Source: Lithobates sylvaticus
Lineage: Eukaryota > Chordata > Amphibia > Anura > Ranidae
DNA: 64,000 nucleotides
Reading direction: 5' to 3'
Assembly: GCA_028564925.1 (NCBI GenBank)
Contig: CM053031.1
Location: 102,484,031 to 102,548,030, forward strand
The translations under genes were made by a program, and so were the position numbers. Shown here piece by piece: positions 34,928 to 48,192 of this stretch (its first letter is position 1; the number at the start of each line of letters is the position of its first letter). A model generated the notes under the pieces. That model was not told where the DNA came from and searched no databases. It was given only the letters and a program-made list of their open reading frames with translations.

Positions 34928-35060
34928 AACGGGGTGAAAAGCTGCATCAGTAGATGAGTTGCTGAAGGGATGGACGGAGCTCTGATAGAACACGTCTCTA
35001 CTCTGCCATGTCCAGACACATCTCTACTCCCCCACCCCTATTTATTCTTATGTGGTAGTG

Positions 35061-36244
35061 CAGTGTTCATTTTTACATCAAATTTCGATTTAGTTTTAGT
35101 CATAGTCTTTTGACTAAAATGCCATTTTAGTTTTACTCATCTGAATTATTTTAGTATTTTTTTTTAAAGGGTAAAATTTTGTTGATATTTGACAGAGTGA
35201 AACTTCTGACAGTTCAAATTGAGCTGCCACTGCATGACGTAATTGCAGATAGCAAATTAAAAATTTGTTGGGAATCTTATTTACCAGCTGTAGATCTCTA
35301 AATGTTTAAAAATTACGGTCAGAATTAATTGGTGCCTATATTTATCTCCAAACTAGTCCAACTCGACCCCTCTGGAATCTTATGTATTTCAGCTAGTTGG
35401 GGATTATACCAGAGCAGAGCATTTGGGAGATATGCTTAAGGAGGGACGCCCTATTCACCAAAATACACCACCAATGGGTCTTGAACTACCACTGAATATA
35501 CCAAAGCCATGAACCCCAAATAAAAACTGAAATGGGACAATATCTGGGCTATTCTTTCTTTCTCGATAATTCCACACCGTCTTATCTTATCCTGCATAAA
35601 AAAAACTCTCTTTCATCCCCTTCCACCCCTGCTTCTATACCCCTAAACATTTTCAACTTCTCCCTCTTCCTAACCCTCTTTCCCTCCCTCTATACCCCAC
35701 CCTTCTTCCCTCCCTCTTTATCCCTCCCCATTATTATACCAACCCAACTAATGTTGTATCTAACCAAGGCTACCGGCAGGACTGTCAATATCCTCTGACA
35801 TTTATAACTACTACCCTATATTATCTGCTACCCCAAAGACTACACCCCTCTATTACCCTACAGTTATAGCCAACCTCTCTTGTCTCAAAAAACAACTCAA
35901 TCCACACCATAGTCTGCATTATCGCTTCAAATATCCTTAATAAATTTTATGGAAACGATGAGTCAATTGAGATGCTAAATAATAACACTGAAGATTCGGT
36001 AATGCCAAGCCACCAGCCAGAATGGGCAAATATAACTTCTTAAGGGAGATCCTAAGTGGCCTAGATCCCAGAAAAACGAGGTAAGTATCATATTTATTTC
36101 TGTAAATAGTTTTTTGGGGAATTGTTTTAGTTTTAGTTGTATTTTACTCAGTTGAATTGTTTTAATCGTATTTTAGAATATTTATTTTTAGAATAAAATT
36201 TTTAGAATAGAATTGTGTAATTTTCGTTGATGAAATGAACACTG
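35061..36244. mobile_element. hAT-like element of the TTTTAGTC family
   Basis: Begins CAGTGTTCATTTTTACATCA and ends TGATGAAATGAACACTG, so the ends form an inverted pair. Subterminal TTTTAGTTTTAGTC runs are present at both ends. Nothing recognisable as transposase; the middle contains a pyrimidine-rich stretch (35590-35720). The 8-bp flanks (TGGTAGTG and CTGTGGTC) do not match, so the right end may pair instead with the left end at 24192. Confidence 0.5.
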
Positions 36245-37040
36245 CTGTGGTCCACTGCTTATTTGTTTGATTTTCTTATGGTTTCTTATGGTTCTTATGG
36301 TTAGTGGGATCAAAATAACATTGGTTTTCAAATGCAATGATGAGAAAATTCAAATTAGAAGGATGCTAAATCTTATTAAGTGAAGTAAATTCAGACTGAA
36401 TGTGGTTTTCATTCAGGAAAAATCATATATACTGTAATGAAACTTGTTTTAAGACATCTGAGATTCCATTTAATTAGCAGGTCTGCACAAAATTGTAATG
36501 GCTTTCAAATCAAAAGATTTAATGATGGCAAGAAAAAACGTTAGGATAGTATAAACTACTTATTTTTTTAATTTTCAAACAAAATCTTACCATGTACAGC
36601 TAGATTTAGGTCCTGTGCACACTTACAATTACATGCGGGAGGCCCAGTGAGGTCTCCTGCGATTAGCTACAGACGTGAAGTCCTATTGAAAACAATGGGA
36701 TGCTGACAACCCCAGCAGCTGTTAGTGGATGTTACCATGTAACAGCTCAAGCAGCAAACACCTGCAAATGATCGGCTCTGCACACAGTCTGCATCGATGA
36801 GCGATTACATGCAAGCGGCTGCAAATATCTGTAGGAGTGGCCAGCTTCCCACTGTCTTCAATGGGACTACCCGCCAGCAGCTACTTGAAGGAATGCCTGC
36901 TGGATCTCCCACATTTTATCGCAAATGGCTCATTTTGCAAATTCAAATAGGGCCTCACTCTCAGTCTAAAGCTGGCCATAGATGGATTTAAACTTGGCCA
37001 GTTCAGCAGGGGCTGGCTGAATTCCGATCCATGGGTGGAA
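36245..37040. other. Dispersed repeats, no gene
   Basis: 36590-36965 (GGTCCTGTGCACACTTACAA and following) looks like a decayed MITE of the cacac-type but without ends I can prove. 36968-37040 carries AAGCTGGCCATAGATGGAT with GTTCAGCAGGGGCTGG and a closing ATCCATGGGTGG, a short hairpin repeat shared with 7275-7355 and 58131-58200. Confidence 0.4.
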
Positions 37041-37814
37041 TGTGAGGAATGTTGCAAAACGTTTGTCAATAAGCATCTGCAACCGCAGAATACAATGTCT
37101 CAGCGAGGGGAGGTGGGGGAGATTCTTTCGTCCACCGCTCTTGTGTGGATGGAAGAACAACTTTTTTTTTTTTCAGCCCACCTAGGTATGAGCTCAAGTG
37201 TTAAAGTGTTACTATATGATGAATATCATTATCATTCACTATAAATACAACTAATCACATCAAAATAAATCATACATGGTCATAGTGATTATCTGCATAT
37301 ATTCAACATAAAATGTCAAGTATTCCCAAACATAGAATACAGTCCATAAAATAAGTCCACTTCAAGTCCACATCCAATCTTCACTCAGTGCGCTGTGTGA
37401 TTTTTTTTCCCCACACTTGAAATCTGTGCTTAAAAAGGTGCTCTGTGACACAGACTTAACTACTTCCTGCTCGCACTATAGCCAAAAGACGGCGACAGCT
37501 CGGGCTTAGATTTCCGTATATGTGTGTTGCGTTTACATTCACTTCAAATTGTACCCCAATGCCTATCTACAGTGCACTGGAAGGCAGCTGCATGTCAACA
37601 CACCACTATGCATGAATGTCAATGCTCTGTGCATTTTGTTGTAGTGTGCTACAGTTTGAATTCTTGCGCAGGACCTATTATTTGTACATTGAGGTGCGTT
37701 AACCTTATTTATATGAATGGTCTGCCTAATCAAATGTGCCTCAATGCATGAAAACAAATGTGTTGTAGACTAAAATGTTAGTGGTGTGAGTGGTGGGCAC
37801 TACCCAAATTACTT
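37041..37814. other. No gene; one TTAA-element scrap
   Basis: At 37456-37459 TTAA is followed by CTACTTCCTGCTCGCACTAT, a short left-end scrap of the piggyBac-like CCACTTC family (to about 37540). No coding pattern elsewhere. Confidence 0.4.
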
Positions 37815-38090
37815 TTTAAAAGGTTCTTTACAGTAAGAGCTATGGAAATGTGGAATAGTTTCCCACAGAAGCTGGTTCTAGTAACTCAATAGATTGCAAT
37901 ATTTATTAGAAACAACACCAAGTTGTTGATCAAGAGAATATTTGATTGATTTTTGGCATCAGGAAAGACTGTTCCCTTGTTACAGCAAATTTTGCTCTAT
38001 AAGGTTTTTTCCTTTTCCCTTCCTCCTTGTCAGCTCTGGGCATAGGGTTTTGGGATACAAGTTTTGTCTTTTTTTTTTTTACTCAGCAGA
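37815..38090 (+). pseudogene. Scrap of a LINE ORF2 C-terminus (CR1/L2-like?)
   Basis: The plus frame gives KRFFTVRAMEMWNSFPQKLV then a stop. The motif F..R....WNS.P...V is typical of the C-terminal tail of CR1/L2/RTE-type LINE ORF2 proteins. Only about 25 residues are convincing, so the LINE clade is uncertain. Confidence 0.4.
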
Positions 38091-38150
38091 ACAGCTTTTT
38101 TTAACCTTTCCAGGTATGTAGGCTTGTCAATCAGGAGTAAAACAATTATA

Positions 38151-38946
38151 CACAGGTGCATCTCATAAAATTAGGATATCATCAAAAAGTTCATTTATTT
38201 CAGGAATGCTATTTAAAAAGTGAAACTCATATTTTATATAGATGCGTTACACACAGAGTGATAATTCTTTTTAATTTTGATGGTTATGGCTTACAGCTAG
38301 TGAAAATATAAAATGCAGTATCTCATAAAAGAAGATCATTACAATAGACCAATAAAAAAAAAAAAAAAAAAGGATTTAATACAGAAATGTTGGCTTACTG
38401 AAAAGGATGTCCATGTACAGTATAGCATGCACTCAATACTTGGTCGGGGCTCCTTTTGCATGAATTACTGCATCAATGCGGCGTGGCATGGAGGCGATCA
38501 GCCTGTGGCACTGTTGAGGTGTTATGGAAGCCCAGGTTGCTTTGATAGCTTCAGCTCATCTGCATTGTTGGATCTTGTGTCTCTCATCTTCCTCTTGACA
38601 ATACCACACAGATTCTCTATGGGGTTTAGGTCAGACGAGTTTGCTGGCCAATCAAGCACAGTGATACCATGATCATTAAACCCCATATTGGTACTTTTGG
38701 CAGTGTGGACAGGTGCCAAGTCCTGCTGGAAAAGGAAACCAGCATCTCAATACAGTTGGTCAGCAGAGGGAAGCATGAAGTGCTCTAGAATTTCCCGGTA
38801 GAGGGCTGACTTTAGACTTAAAACACAGTGGACCAACACCAGCAGATGACATGGCTCCTCAAATCATCACTGACTGTGGAAACTTCACACTGAACCTCAT
38901 GCAACTTGGATTCTGTGCCTCTCCACTCTTCCTCCAGACTCTGTAA
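38151..38946 (-). pseudogene. Tc1-like transposon fragment with transposase C-terminal half
   Basis: The left end CACAGGTGCATCTCATAAAA follows TA (38149-38150) and is a TIR type I recall from Tc1-like elements of fish and frogs. On minus, MAPVHTAKST, ITVLDWPANSSDLNPIENLC and GIVKRKMRDTRSNNADEL give the second Asp to Glu part of the DDE core, with W changed to C after NPIENL. The N-terminal half and the other end are missing. Confidence 0.75.
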
Positions 38947-39560
38947 CCTTGTACAGTATGTTGGTAAATAAAGTTGAACGGAAAACTATGTGTTGGGGCA
39001 ACAGTAGACCTCTCCAGATCAATTATATTAAGGCAGGGATGCAAATGTCATTAAAGACTTCTGTTTTGGAGCTACTGAGATGGGGCATAGCAATAACTTC
39101 CTCAGACGTAATGCTAAGGGGAAAGGCCTGCCTGCAATAACATTGTTCTAGAACCAGAAAACTTTCTTCCTGGAATCCAAATAAATGTATGGCCAAAATT
39201 TTATGAAAGATAAAAGGCTCACTGTAAAGCAAAAATCTAAGGAAAGAGCTGGGGATGTGTGAAATGTTACTCAAAACTGTGCTGTTCTGAGGAACAGAAT
39301 AAGACAATCACATAGGCAGGAAATCAGAACTCTGAAACTATGACTGCAAAGTAGCAACATTCAAAATATTTGGAAATTGATAACCGAAAAGTTATATTTA
39401 ATTAGAAATGGTACGGGTCATATTAATTTGAACAAAATGGAGTGGAATATATTTTCATTATGCCACTGAAGGCCACCGACTTATTTCCAGGAAAAAAAAA
39501 AAAGGATAGCACTTTGGTTATCAACAATAAAAATGACCCTTACATTTATCCAATACTTTC
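38947..39560. other. No gene seen
   Basis: AT-rich DNA; the 94-codon minus frame (39023-39307) has no recognisable domain. Confidence 0.35.
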
Positions 39561-39773
39561 TCAGCCTTTTTAACATGAAGGAGCCCTGAAATAACTTTAG
39601 GTCTCAAGGAACCCCTGCTGCTAATTACTATATCTACAGCTCACAGTCCATGGGGTTGGGGAATTAGGAAGGTTACGTGCATACATTTATGGTCATTGGA
39701 AAGGATTTCCCCATTTCGATAGCCAAAAAGTTAATTGGTTTCAGTGGTAATCTACAGAGTGCTCATTGCTTAA

Positions 39774-40989
39774 CCACTTCGCATCCGGAGGCCGTCATAT
39801 GACGGCCTCTACTTTGCGGGGGTATATCTGAATGATGCCTGTAGCTACAGACATCATTCAGATATTGCCGTTTTCAGCCGGCGATTCCCTGCACTATAAG
39901 AATGATCATAGCGGCTGTTCCGCCGCTTGATCGTTCTTATGGGCGGCGGGAGGGGATGCCCCCCCTCCCGCCGCCCTCCGGTGCTTCTACCGACTCACCG
40001 CTTCCATCGGTGAGTCGGACTCAGGATCCGCCGGCCCCCGGATGATTACCATAGAGATTTCCGGTGGACCAGATGGTCGCGGGAGTCTCTATGATTGTTC
40101 GGAGGCCGGGCGCGATGTTATGACGTCACGCCCGGCCTCTGCATTCAAATAACGGCGCCGCCTCCGCTGGGAAGCGGTGATCGTTTTTTTTTTTTTTTTT
40201 TTTTTTTTTTTAGGCTTCCCAGCCTAGAGGTGAGATGTGGGGTCTTATTGACCCCATATCTCACTGTAAATAGGTCCGATCATGTAATATTCCTATTACA
40301 AGGGATGTTTACATTCCTTGTAATAGGAATAAAAGTAATCACATTTTTTTTTTTTTTAAACTGTCAAATTTAAAAAATAAAAGTCAAATTAACAATAATT
40401 AAAAAAAAAAATTTTTTTTTTTAAAGCGCCCCTGTCCCCGTGAGCTCGTACGCAGAAGTGAATGCATACGTAAGCCCTGCCCACATATGAAAACGGTGTT
40501 CAAACCACACATGTGAGGTATCGCCCCGAACGTTAGAGCGAGAGCAATAATTCTAGCCCTAGACCTCCTCTGTAACTCAAAACATGTAACCAGTAAAAAA
40601 ATTTAAAGCGTCGCCTATGGGGATTTTTAAATACCAAAGTTTGGCGCCATTCCACGAGCGCGTGCAATTTTGAAGCGTGACATGTTGGGTACCTATTTAC
40701 TCAGCGTATCTTCATCTTTCACATTATGCAAAAAAAATTGGGCTAACTTTACTGTTTTGGTTTTTTTTTAAGCATGAAATTGTTTTTTTTCTGAAAAAAA
40801 CTTTGTTCGAAAAATTGCTGCGCAAATACCGTGCGAGATAAAAAGTTGCAACGACCGTCATTGTATTCTCTAGGGTCTTTGCTAAAAAACATATATAATG
40901 TTTGGGGGTTCTATGTAATTTTCAAGCAAAAAAATTATGAATTTTACATGTAGGAGAGAAATGTCAGAATTGGCCTTGATGCGAAGTGG
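39774..40989. mobile_element. piggyBac-like TTAA element, non-autonomous
   Basis: TTAA (39770-39773), then CCACTTCGCATC; the right end GATGCGAAGTGG is its exact inverted copy, then TTAA (40990-40993). A GCCGTCATATGACGGC palindrome (39791-39806) and a GGCGGGAGGGG / CCCCTCCCGCCGCC hairpin (39943-39976) follow. A T homopolymer lies at 40186-40211. The right half matches the piggyBac-like element at 15899-18102. No transposase. Confidence 0.7.
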
Positions 40990-40993
40990 TTAA

Positions 40994-41476
40994 AGTGGAT
41001 GGTAAACCCTGACATATACCCAGTGAAGTGAACAGCCTTAGATAATACACAGGGATGAAACAAATGTCCCTAATTTTACATGCATAGCTGCTGTCTTCAT
41101 CTTTATATACTGTTTAGAAGGTGCACATCGTGTTAGGAGATTTTCTCTTCCTGGTTAGCACTGCAGTGAAGCCTGGGCATACAGCCAAGACAGCTGATTG
41201 GAGGAAAGACACACACCCCCTCTCCTCATAGGTAGAGACTTTCAGCTCTGTTTGCTGAATAGTTCATGGCTCTGCTAATCTATTTAAAGCATCCTCCCCA
41301 ACACAAAACTCTGGCTGCTTTTATCATACGTGTCGGAAAACTTGTCAGGAGTTATTAGGCTGATAACAGAAAAATGGAGAAGGAGACAGCTACGGGACAT
41401 GCTTTGAGCAGAGCTAACAAAACACTGCAGATATATGTGCCCAGCTCAAATTTCATGAATCGGGTTTACATCCACT
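40994..41476. mobile_element. T2/Kolobok-like MITE
   Basis: AGTGGATGGTAAACCC at the left and GGGTTTACATCCACT at the right, with TTAA on both sides (40990-40993 and 41477-41480). The left TTAA is shared with the preceding element. Related pieces lie at 18166-18682 and, inverted, at 19747-19883. Confidence 0.75.
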
Positions 41477-41549
41477 TTAAGGAACCATTAGTAACCTCTG
41501 GAGAAATCCTAGGGCTCCATGAAACCCTGGTTGAAAAAGGCTGCTTTAA

Positions 41550-42506
41550 GTATTTAGCTACAAAGTGATGTAATTTGCAAAGAAATGCAGCCTTTATCAA
41601 GTAGAAAGAGCCAGGTGGGGCCTCATTCAATTATAATTCTTAAACTACTAGGCTGAAATTCAATAAGGTGGTGCCATGCACCCCAAACACCACCAGTATG
41701 ACATGCCCAGTTTGAGAAGCTGTAAGATGAAATACTGTAAATACTTGTAAATACTTGTAAGTGTTACACTTACAAATTACTTAGCATGCAACCTTGTAAA
41801 GTCCTCCTCAGAGAAAAACTTAACCCACTTACAAATCACTTGGTATGCAGCCACATGAAGCCTTCTTTGGAGCAAAACTAAGCCAATTGCCATGTTTTTT
41901 TTTTTTTAATTACCTTGTGGAGCTTTTATACTCACTATCAGTATCCCTCACTAGTTTTGTTTCTGGGTGCAGGGGACCTGTAATTCAGCACTGCTGATGT
42001 TCCATAAATACAAAATGTTTAAGTCACGCAGGCAGTGACATAGACACTTTAAAAGATAATTTCACCTTTGGAACACGTCACGTAAAATGTTCCAGCATCT
42101 GCAGGCAGTCTCTCTCTCTCTTCTCCCCCCCCCCCCCCCCGGTAGCCGTGACCCAGTGATCATCTCCCCACACCCGCTGTCACTACTTGAAGACAGCACG
42201 ACTGTTCATGGCTCCGCTCACCCGGCCACATCATTCATACAGTTCCCAGTGAATGAATGCCTACAAGTACTGTCAGCCATTGCAGCTGATGGCTTGTAGT
42301 TTTCAAGGAGTTGCAAGGGCGCTAGTGAGCATCCTTGTAGTCCATTGATCTTCCTACTCTCAGGTAACTGCCTGCCTGAGCGAGCAGACAGCTATGCTGA
42401 GAGTCTGCAGGACGACATTGCTTCTATCTAGGTGTAGCAATTGAAAAAAAATAAAAGTAAAAGACAATGAACATGCACTCACTAGTTAGAAGTGGATCAA
42501 GGCTTG
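41550..42506. other. No gene seen; simple repeats only
   Basis: Contains a C run (about 42126-42141) and imperfect duplications (CTTACAAATTACTTAGCATG and CTTACAAATCACTTGGTATG, near 41770 and 41830). The frame at 42087-42299 starts in the simple repeat. Confidence 0.4.
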
Positions 42507-42920
42507 TTATAAACTCATATACACCTCCATAGGATGACTGTGAGGCTGCAGAGCTCTGCAGGCAAGTGTCTGGCTGAAGCAGAGTTCTTGGTGGAAGTAC
42601 AGCTGTCAGGCTTCAGGCTGGAACATCGGCTTCCGGGTGTAGCAAGATGGGTGCAACTCCAAACAGCACCTCTCTTGGCTGGGTGATTGTGACAGTAGTG
42701 GAGGAGGTGTGGCTACATCTTTGAGGGCAACAAGACTGCCCCTTTATCAAACCATAGGGCCAAACCCTAGGGTGCTGTTTGGAGCAGCAGCCATCTTGCT
42801 ACTTCCAGCCTAAATCCTGAAAGCTGTACTTCCACCAAGAACTCTGCTTCAGCCAGTTGCTTGCCTGCAGAGCTCTGCAGCCTCACATTTATCCTATGGA
42901 GGTCTATATGGGTTTATTAA
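42507..42920. repeat. Large hairpin (foldback), about 150-bp arms
   Basis: Left arm (42507-42670) and right arm (42771-42920) are inverted copies. Both contain CTGCAGAGCTCTGCAG, CAGAGTTCTTGGTGG with AAGTACAGCT, and the AGCAAGATGG...CCAAACAGCAC segment. The loop is about 100 bp. TTAT/ATAA-like outer edges; no clear target duplication. Confidence 0.7.
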
Positions 42921-44216
42921 TGTCAATGTTCCCAAATGGACCATTAATATTTGGGCTGTCACCCCATCAGATTAATTATAGGTTGCATTATATCTTCGGT
43001 TCTGGGGACAATATTTTCTGGAAAATGTATACACTTTTTCTGTACCCGGGTATTTCTTATGTTAGCTTGATCCCCTTAGGTAAATTATCCCCTGAAGTCA
43101 TTATTGTCTATATGTGCAATACCTGTAATAGTGGGGGGAGCGAATTACGGGATCCGCTATCATAAAAGTATCAATTTACTTAATATTCTCGTTTATACAC
43201 CTTTTAATATAATTTTATCATTATATATATATATATTTTTTTTTTTTTTGGGAAACTAGTAGGCACAATAAAATTTAAAATGTCTACTAACATGTGGCTT
43301 TACACCATGGGCTTTGCAGGGTAATAACTGGGTTTGTATTACTATTAAATTCCCGGGGTCTGGATGCAATCCCATCTGCCACCATTATAGTCTAGTATAC
43401 GAATAGCATTGTCATTATCTAATTAAGGGGTTCACCCTTGTAATTAGTTATTTTATATGCTACTATGTAATTGCAAATATTATGTCTCCTCTTTGTAAAA
43501 GGTTAAGTGGAGATGCCTGGCCATGCAGTTTGTTATGGGCTAGCTAGCCCTTACTAAATTGTTTAGGGGTTTTCTCTACCCGCCCCTTGTGGTATTATAT
43601 ACGCCCCTCTTGGGGTTTTGTGTTATAGATAAGGGACGCTGTGGAAGCTAGCACACGCCCTTATGGGCGTTGGTATGCAGCGATCCGGTTCCTATTGGAC
43701 GATATCCGAGCGGGCCATGCATCTCCGCCGGCTTAAAAACCGTGAGGTGTAGCAAAATGGCGTCGCATTTGAGAACGTCCTATACGAAACGCATAAGGCT
43801 TGCTACGGTCACTTCCGGTACGGCAATTAGAGGCTTGGAACGCAGTTGAAGCACACGCTGCAATCCGGCCCTAATTCCTCTGTTTTTCCTGCAAACTTTT
43901 GATTGTGTGTGGTGGAACTAGGTATATCCTTGGGTTAGCCTGTTTTTTTATTGCTTTTATTATTTTTTATCCTTATTTTTGTTATTCGTTTTTATTAATA
44001 ATAATAAAAACACCTGATATCACACATGAGATCTCCTATCTCTTTCCTGTGAGGCTTATCCCTTACACCACCTGGGGAACGCTGGATGTTTATCTCCTCC
44101 TACCTGCTGAGGCTCCTAAGACATCATATATGGGGGGTTGGTGAGGATCCATAGGAGCTGGGAAACGATACGAATAGTGAGGACATCTTACAGTGTGGGA
44201 CCACAGGAGGATCGTA
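42921..44216. other. Dispersed repeat sequence without gene
   Basis: 43740-43820 contains GTAGCAAAATGGCGTCGC and TACGAAACGCATAAGG, one of several GAAACGC-type sites in this window. An (AT)n/T run lies at 43223-43250. The frames here are short and unrecognised. Confidence 0.4.
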
Positions 44217-44218
44217 TA

Positions 44219-45826
<1,608 letters not shown>

Positions 45827-47000
45827 TACATATCTGATAAGCTGATCATCCCTGCAGGGGTATCAAAGTCTGGTGAGTGAGGGAGCCAAAGGGGGCAGCA
45901 CAAAGTCACCTAATGCGGCGTACACACGAAGGGACAATCCAGCGGGATTATCCTCTGGACTGAAGTCCAGCGGATAATCCCCTCGTGTGTGGGCGCCGGC
46001 GGACTTTTTGGCGCCAAAGTCCGGCGGACTTTTTGGCGCCAAAGTTTTAAGTTTGGTTTTAAAATTATCCGCTGGACTTGGCAGTCCGGCGGACAATCCC
46101 GCCGTTAGTAGGCAAGTCCGCGGGACTTTTGAAATGAACGGACTTGCCGCTCATCGGCAAGTCCGTTCATTTAGCACGTGACTTCAGGTTACGTAGCTAG
46201 CGTAGGCAGTACATGCCGCCGCGCTAGCTCCGTGACCTGGCATGGATTTAAAGGGACTCCCCACGCCGAAAAAACGGCGTGGGGGTTCCCCCCAAATCCA
46301 TGTCAGACCCTCATCCGAGCACGCAGCCCGGCAGGCCAGGAAAGGGGTGGGGACGAGCGAGCGCCCCCCCCCCTCCTGAGCCGTACCAGGCCGCGTGCCC
46401 TCAACATGGGGGGTGCCCTGGGGAAAGGGGGGCCGTGCGGCCCCCCCACCCCAAAGCACCTTGTCCCCATGTTGATGAGGACAAGGGCCTCTTCCCGACA
46501 ACCCTGGCCGTTGGTTGTCGGGGTCTGCGGGCGGGGGCTTATCGGAATCTGGGAGCCCCCTTTAATAAGGGGGCCCCCAGATACCGGCCCCCCACCCTAT
46601 GTGAATGAGTATGGGGTACGATGTACCCCTACCCATTCACCTAAGGTGTAAAATGTAAAGTACAAAAACACACACACTTTTGAAAAAATATTTTATTGCA
46701 CTGCTCCGGGGGTCTTCTTCCGTCTTGGGGGTCTTCTCGCCGGACTCCTCCGCTCTCTTCTGCTCTTTTACCTAGCTCTTTCACGAGCGGAGGAGTCCGG
46801 CTACCTTCTTCGTCGTCGCCGCCGTCGTCTGGGGGTCTCGATCCGCCTTCGGGGGTCTTCCGGGGGTCTCTTCTGTTCTTGCGGCGGTCGTCGTCTTCCG
46901 CGCCGCCGGCGCCTTCTTCTTCTTCTTCTTCTTGTTCTTCTTCCGATGTTGACCCGATGCTCTCTCTGCCCGGAATGGCAGAGCCGCGCTGCGCTGGGAC

Positions 47001-47008
47001 TTATATAG
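47001..47008 (-). promoter_or_regulatory. TATA-box-like site, left arm
   Basis: Read on minus, CCCTATATAAGTCCCAGCGC. It sits about 70 bp from the palindrome centre and mirrors the site at 47155. An AATAAA lies about 310 bp downstream on minus (about 46690-46696). Function is inferred. Confidence 0.4.
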
Positions 47009-47154
47009 GGACATGGGACAGGGTCACATGCTCATGTCACATGGTGACCCCGCCCCCTTGTGTTGTCACAGTCCCGGAGGATGCTGGGACTGTGACATCG
47101 CAAGGGGGCGGGGTCACCATGTGACATGAACATGTGACCCTGTCCCCATGCCCC

Positions 47155-47162
47155 TATATAAG
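47155..47162 (+). promoter_or_regulatory. TATA-box-like site, right arm
   Basis: CCCCTATATAAGTCCCAGCG about 75 bp right of the palindrome centre, with AATAAA at 47459-47464 about 300 bp downstream. Together with the left-arm twin it could drive divergent short transcripts. This is motif-based inference. Confidence 0.4.
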
Positions 47163-48192
47163 TCCCAGCGCGGCACAGGCATTCCGGGCAGAGAGAGCAT
47201 CGGGTCAACATCGGAAGAAGAAGAACAAGAAGAAGGACAAGAAGAAGAAGGCAGCGCGGAAGACGACGACCGCCGCAAGAACAGAAGAGACCCCCGGAAG
47301 ACCCCCGAAGGCGGATCGAGACCCCCAGACGACGACGACGGCGGCGACGACGAAGAAGGTAGCCGGACTTCCCCCGCTCGGTAAAAGAGCTTGGTAAATG
47401 GCGGGGGAGTCCGGCGAGAAGACCCCCAATACGGAAGAAGACCCCCGGAGCAGTGCAATAAACTATTTTTTCAAAAGTGTGGGTGTTTTTTTTACTTTAC
47501 ATTTTACACCTTAGGTGAATGGGTAGGGGTACATCGTACCCCATACTCATTCACATAGGGTGGGGGGCCGGGATCTGAGGGCCCCCTTATAAAAGGGGGC
47601 TCTCAGATTCCGATAAGCCCCCGCCCGCAGACCCCGACAACCAACGGCCAGGGTTGTCGGGAAGAGGCCCTTGTCCTCATCAACATGGGGACAAGGTGCT
47701 TTGGGGTGGGGGGGGGCGCACGGCCCCCCTTTCCCCAGGGCACCCCCCATGTTGAGGGCACGCGGCCTGGTACGGCTCAGGAGGGGGGGGCGCTCGTTCG
47801 TCCCCACCCCTTTCCTGGCCTGCCAGGCTGCGTGCTCGGATAAGGGTCTGACATGGATTTGGGGGGGACCCCCACGCCGTTTTTCGGCGTGGGGATTCCC
47901 TTTAAATCCATGACAGGTGACGGAGCTAGCGCGGCGGCATTTACTGCCTACGCTAGCTACGTACCTGAAGTTACGTTCGAAATAAACGGACTGCTCCGTG
48001 TGTGGGCAAGTCCGTTCATTTTCAAAAGTCCCGTGGACTTTTGGCCGGCGGATTATCCGCCGGAGAAGTCTGTGCGTGTGTGGGCAAGTCCACACGCTCG
48101 GAAAGTCCAGCGGACCCAGCTGGAAAGTCCCGCGGGATTGTCCGCTGGACTAAGTCCGCCGGCAAAAGTCTGCACGTGTGTACGCGGCATAA

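Larger units (their letters stand above)
29144..35040 (-). mobile_element. L1-type LINE, 3'-truncated (minus strand)
   Basis: The 5' end is near 35,030 (GGGGGAGTAGAGATGTGTCT on minus), followed by ORF1 (34927-33758), a spacer of about 1.3 kb, and ORF2 (32400 to about 29146). ORF2 homology stops after SSICMRTQE, exactly where the LTR at 29138 starts, so the 3' part is missing. Multiple frame changes; not mobile. Confidence 0.85.
39562..41543. mobile_element. Outer repeat with CAGCCTTTTT ends (hAT-like?) hosting two TTAA elements
   Basis: The left end CAGCCTTTTTAACATGAAGG and the right end GTTGAAAAAGGCTG are an imperfect inverted pair, followed inside by GAGCCCTGAAATAA and TCCTAGGGCTCCATG. The CAG start suggests hAT, but I see no matching 8-bp flank. 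Elements at 39774-40989 and 40994-41476 are nested inside. Confidence 0.45.
45914..48189. mobile_element. PIF/Harbinger-like element that is one giant palindrome
   Basis: TGCGGCGTACACACGAAGGG at the left, inverted CGTGTGTACGCGGCA at the right, TAA on both sides (45911-45913 and 48190-48192). The two arms (45914-47075 and 47086-48189) are near-complete inverted copies around a 10-bp loop (47076-47085). Shared blocks include CCCCACGCCG/CGGCGTGGGG, the GGACAAGG...CAACCAACGGCCAGGG block, CCGGCGAGAAGACCCCC and the GAAGAAGAAGAAC run. No transposase. The K-, E- or S-rich frames come from GAA/TTC repeats. Confidence 0.85.

Noticed and set aside
35590-35720. Pyrimidine-rich frame with signal-peptide-like hydrophobicity
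   Set aside because: Low-complexity C/T tract inside a hAT-like element.
46696-47397. Lys-, Ser- and Glu-rich frames near the palindrome centre
   Set aside because: They come from GAA/TTC simple repeats and appear on both strands and in several frames because the locus is palindromic.
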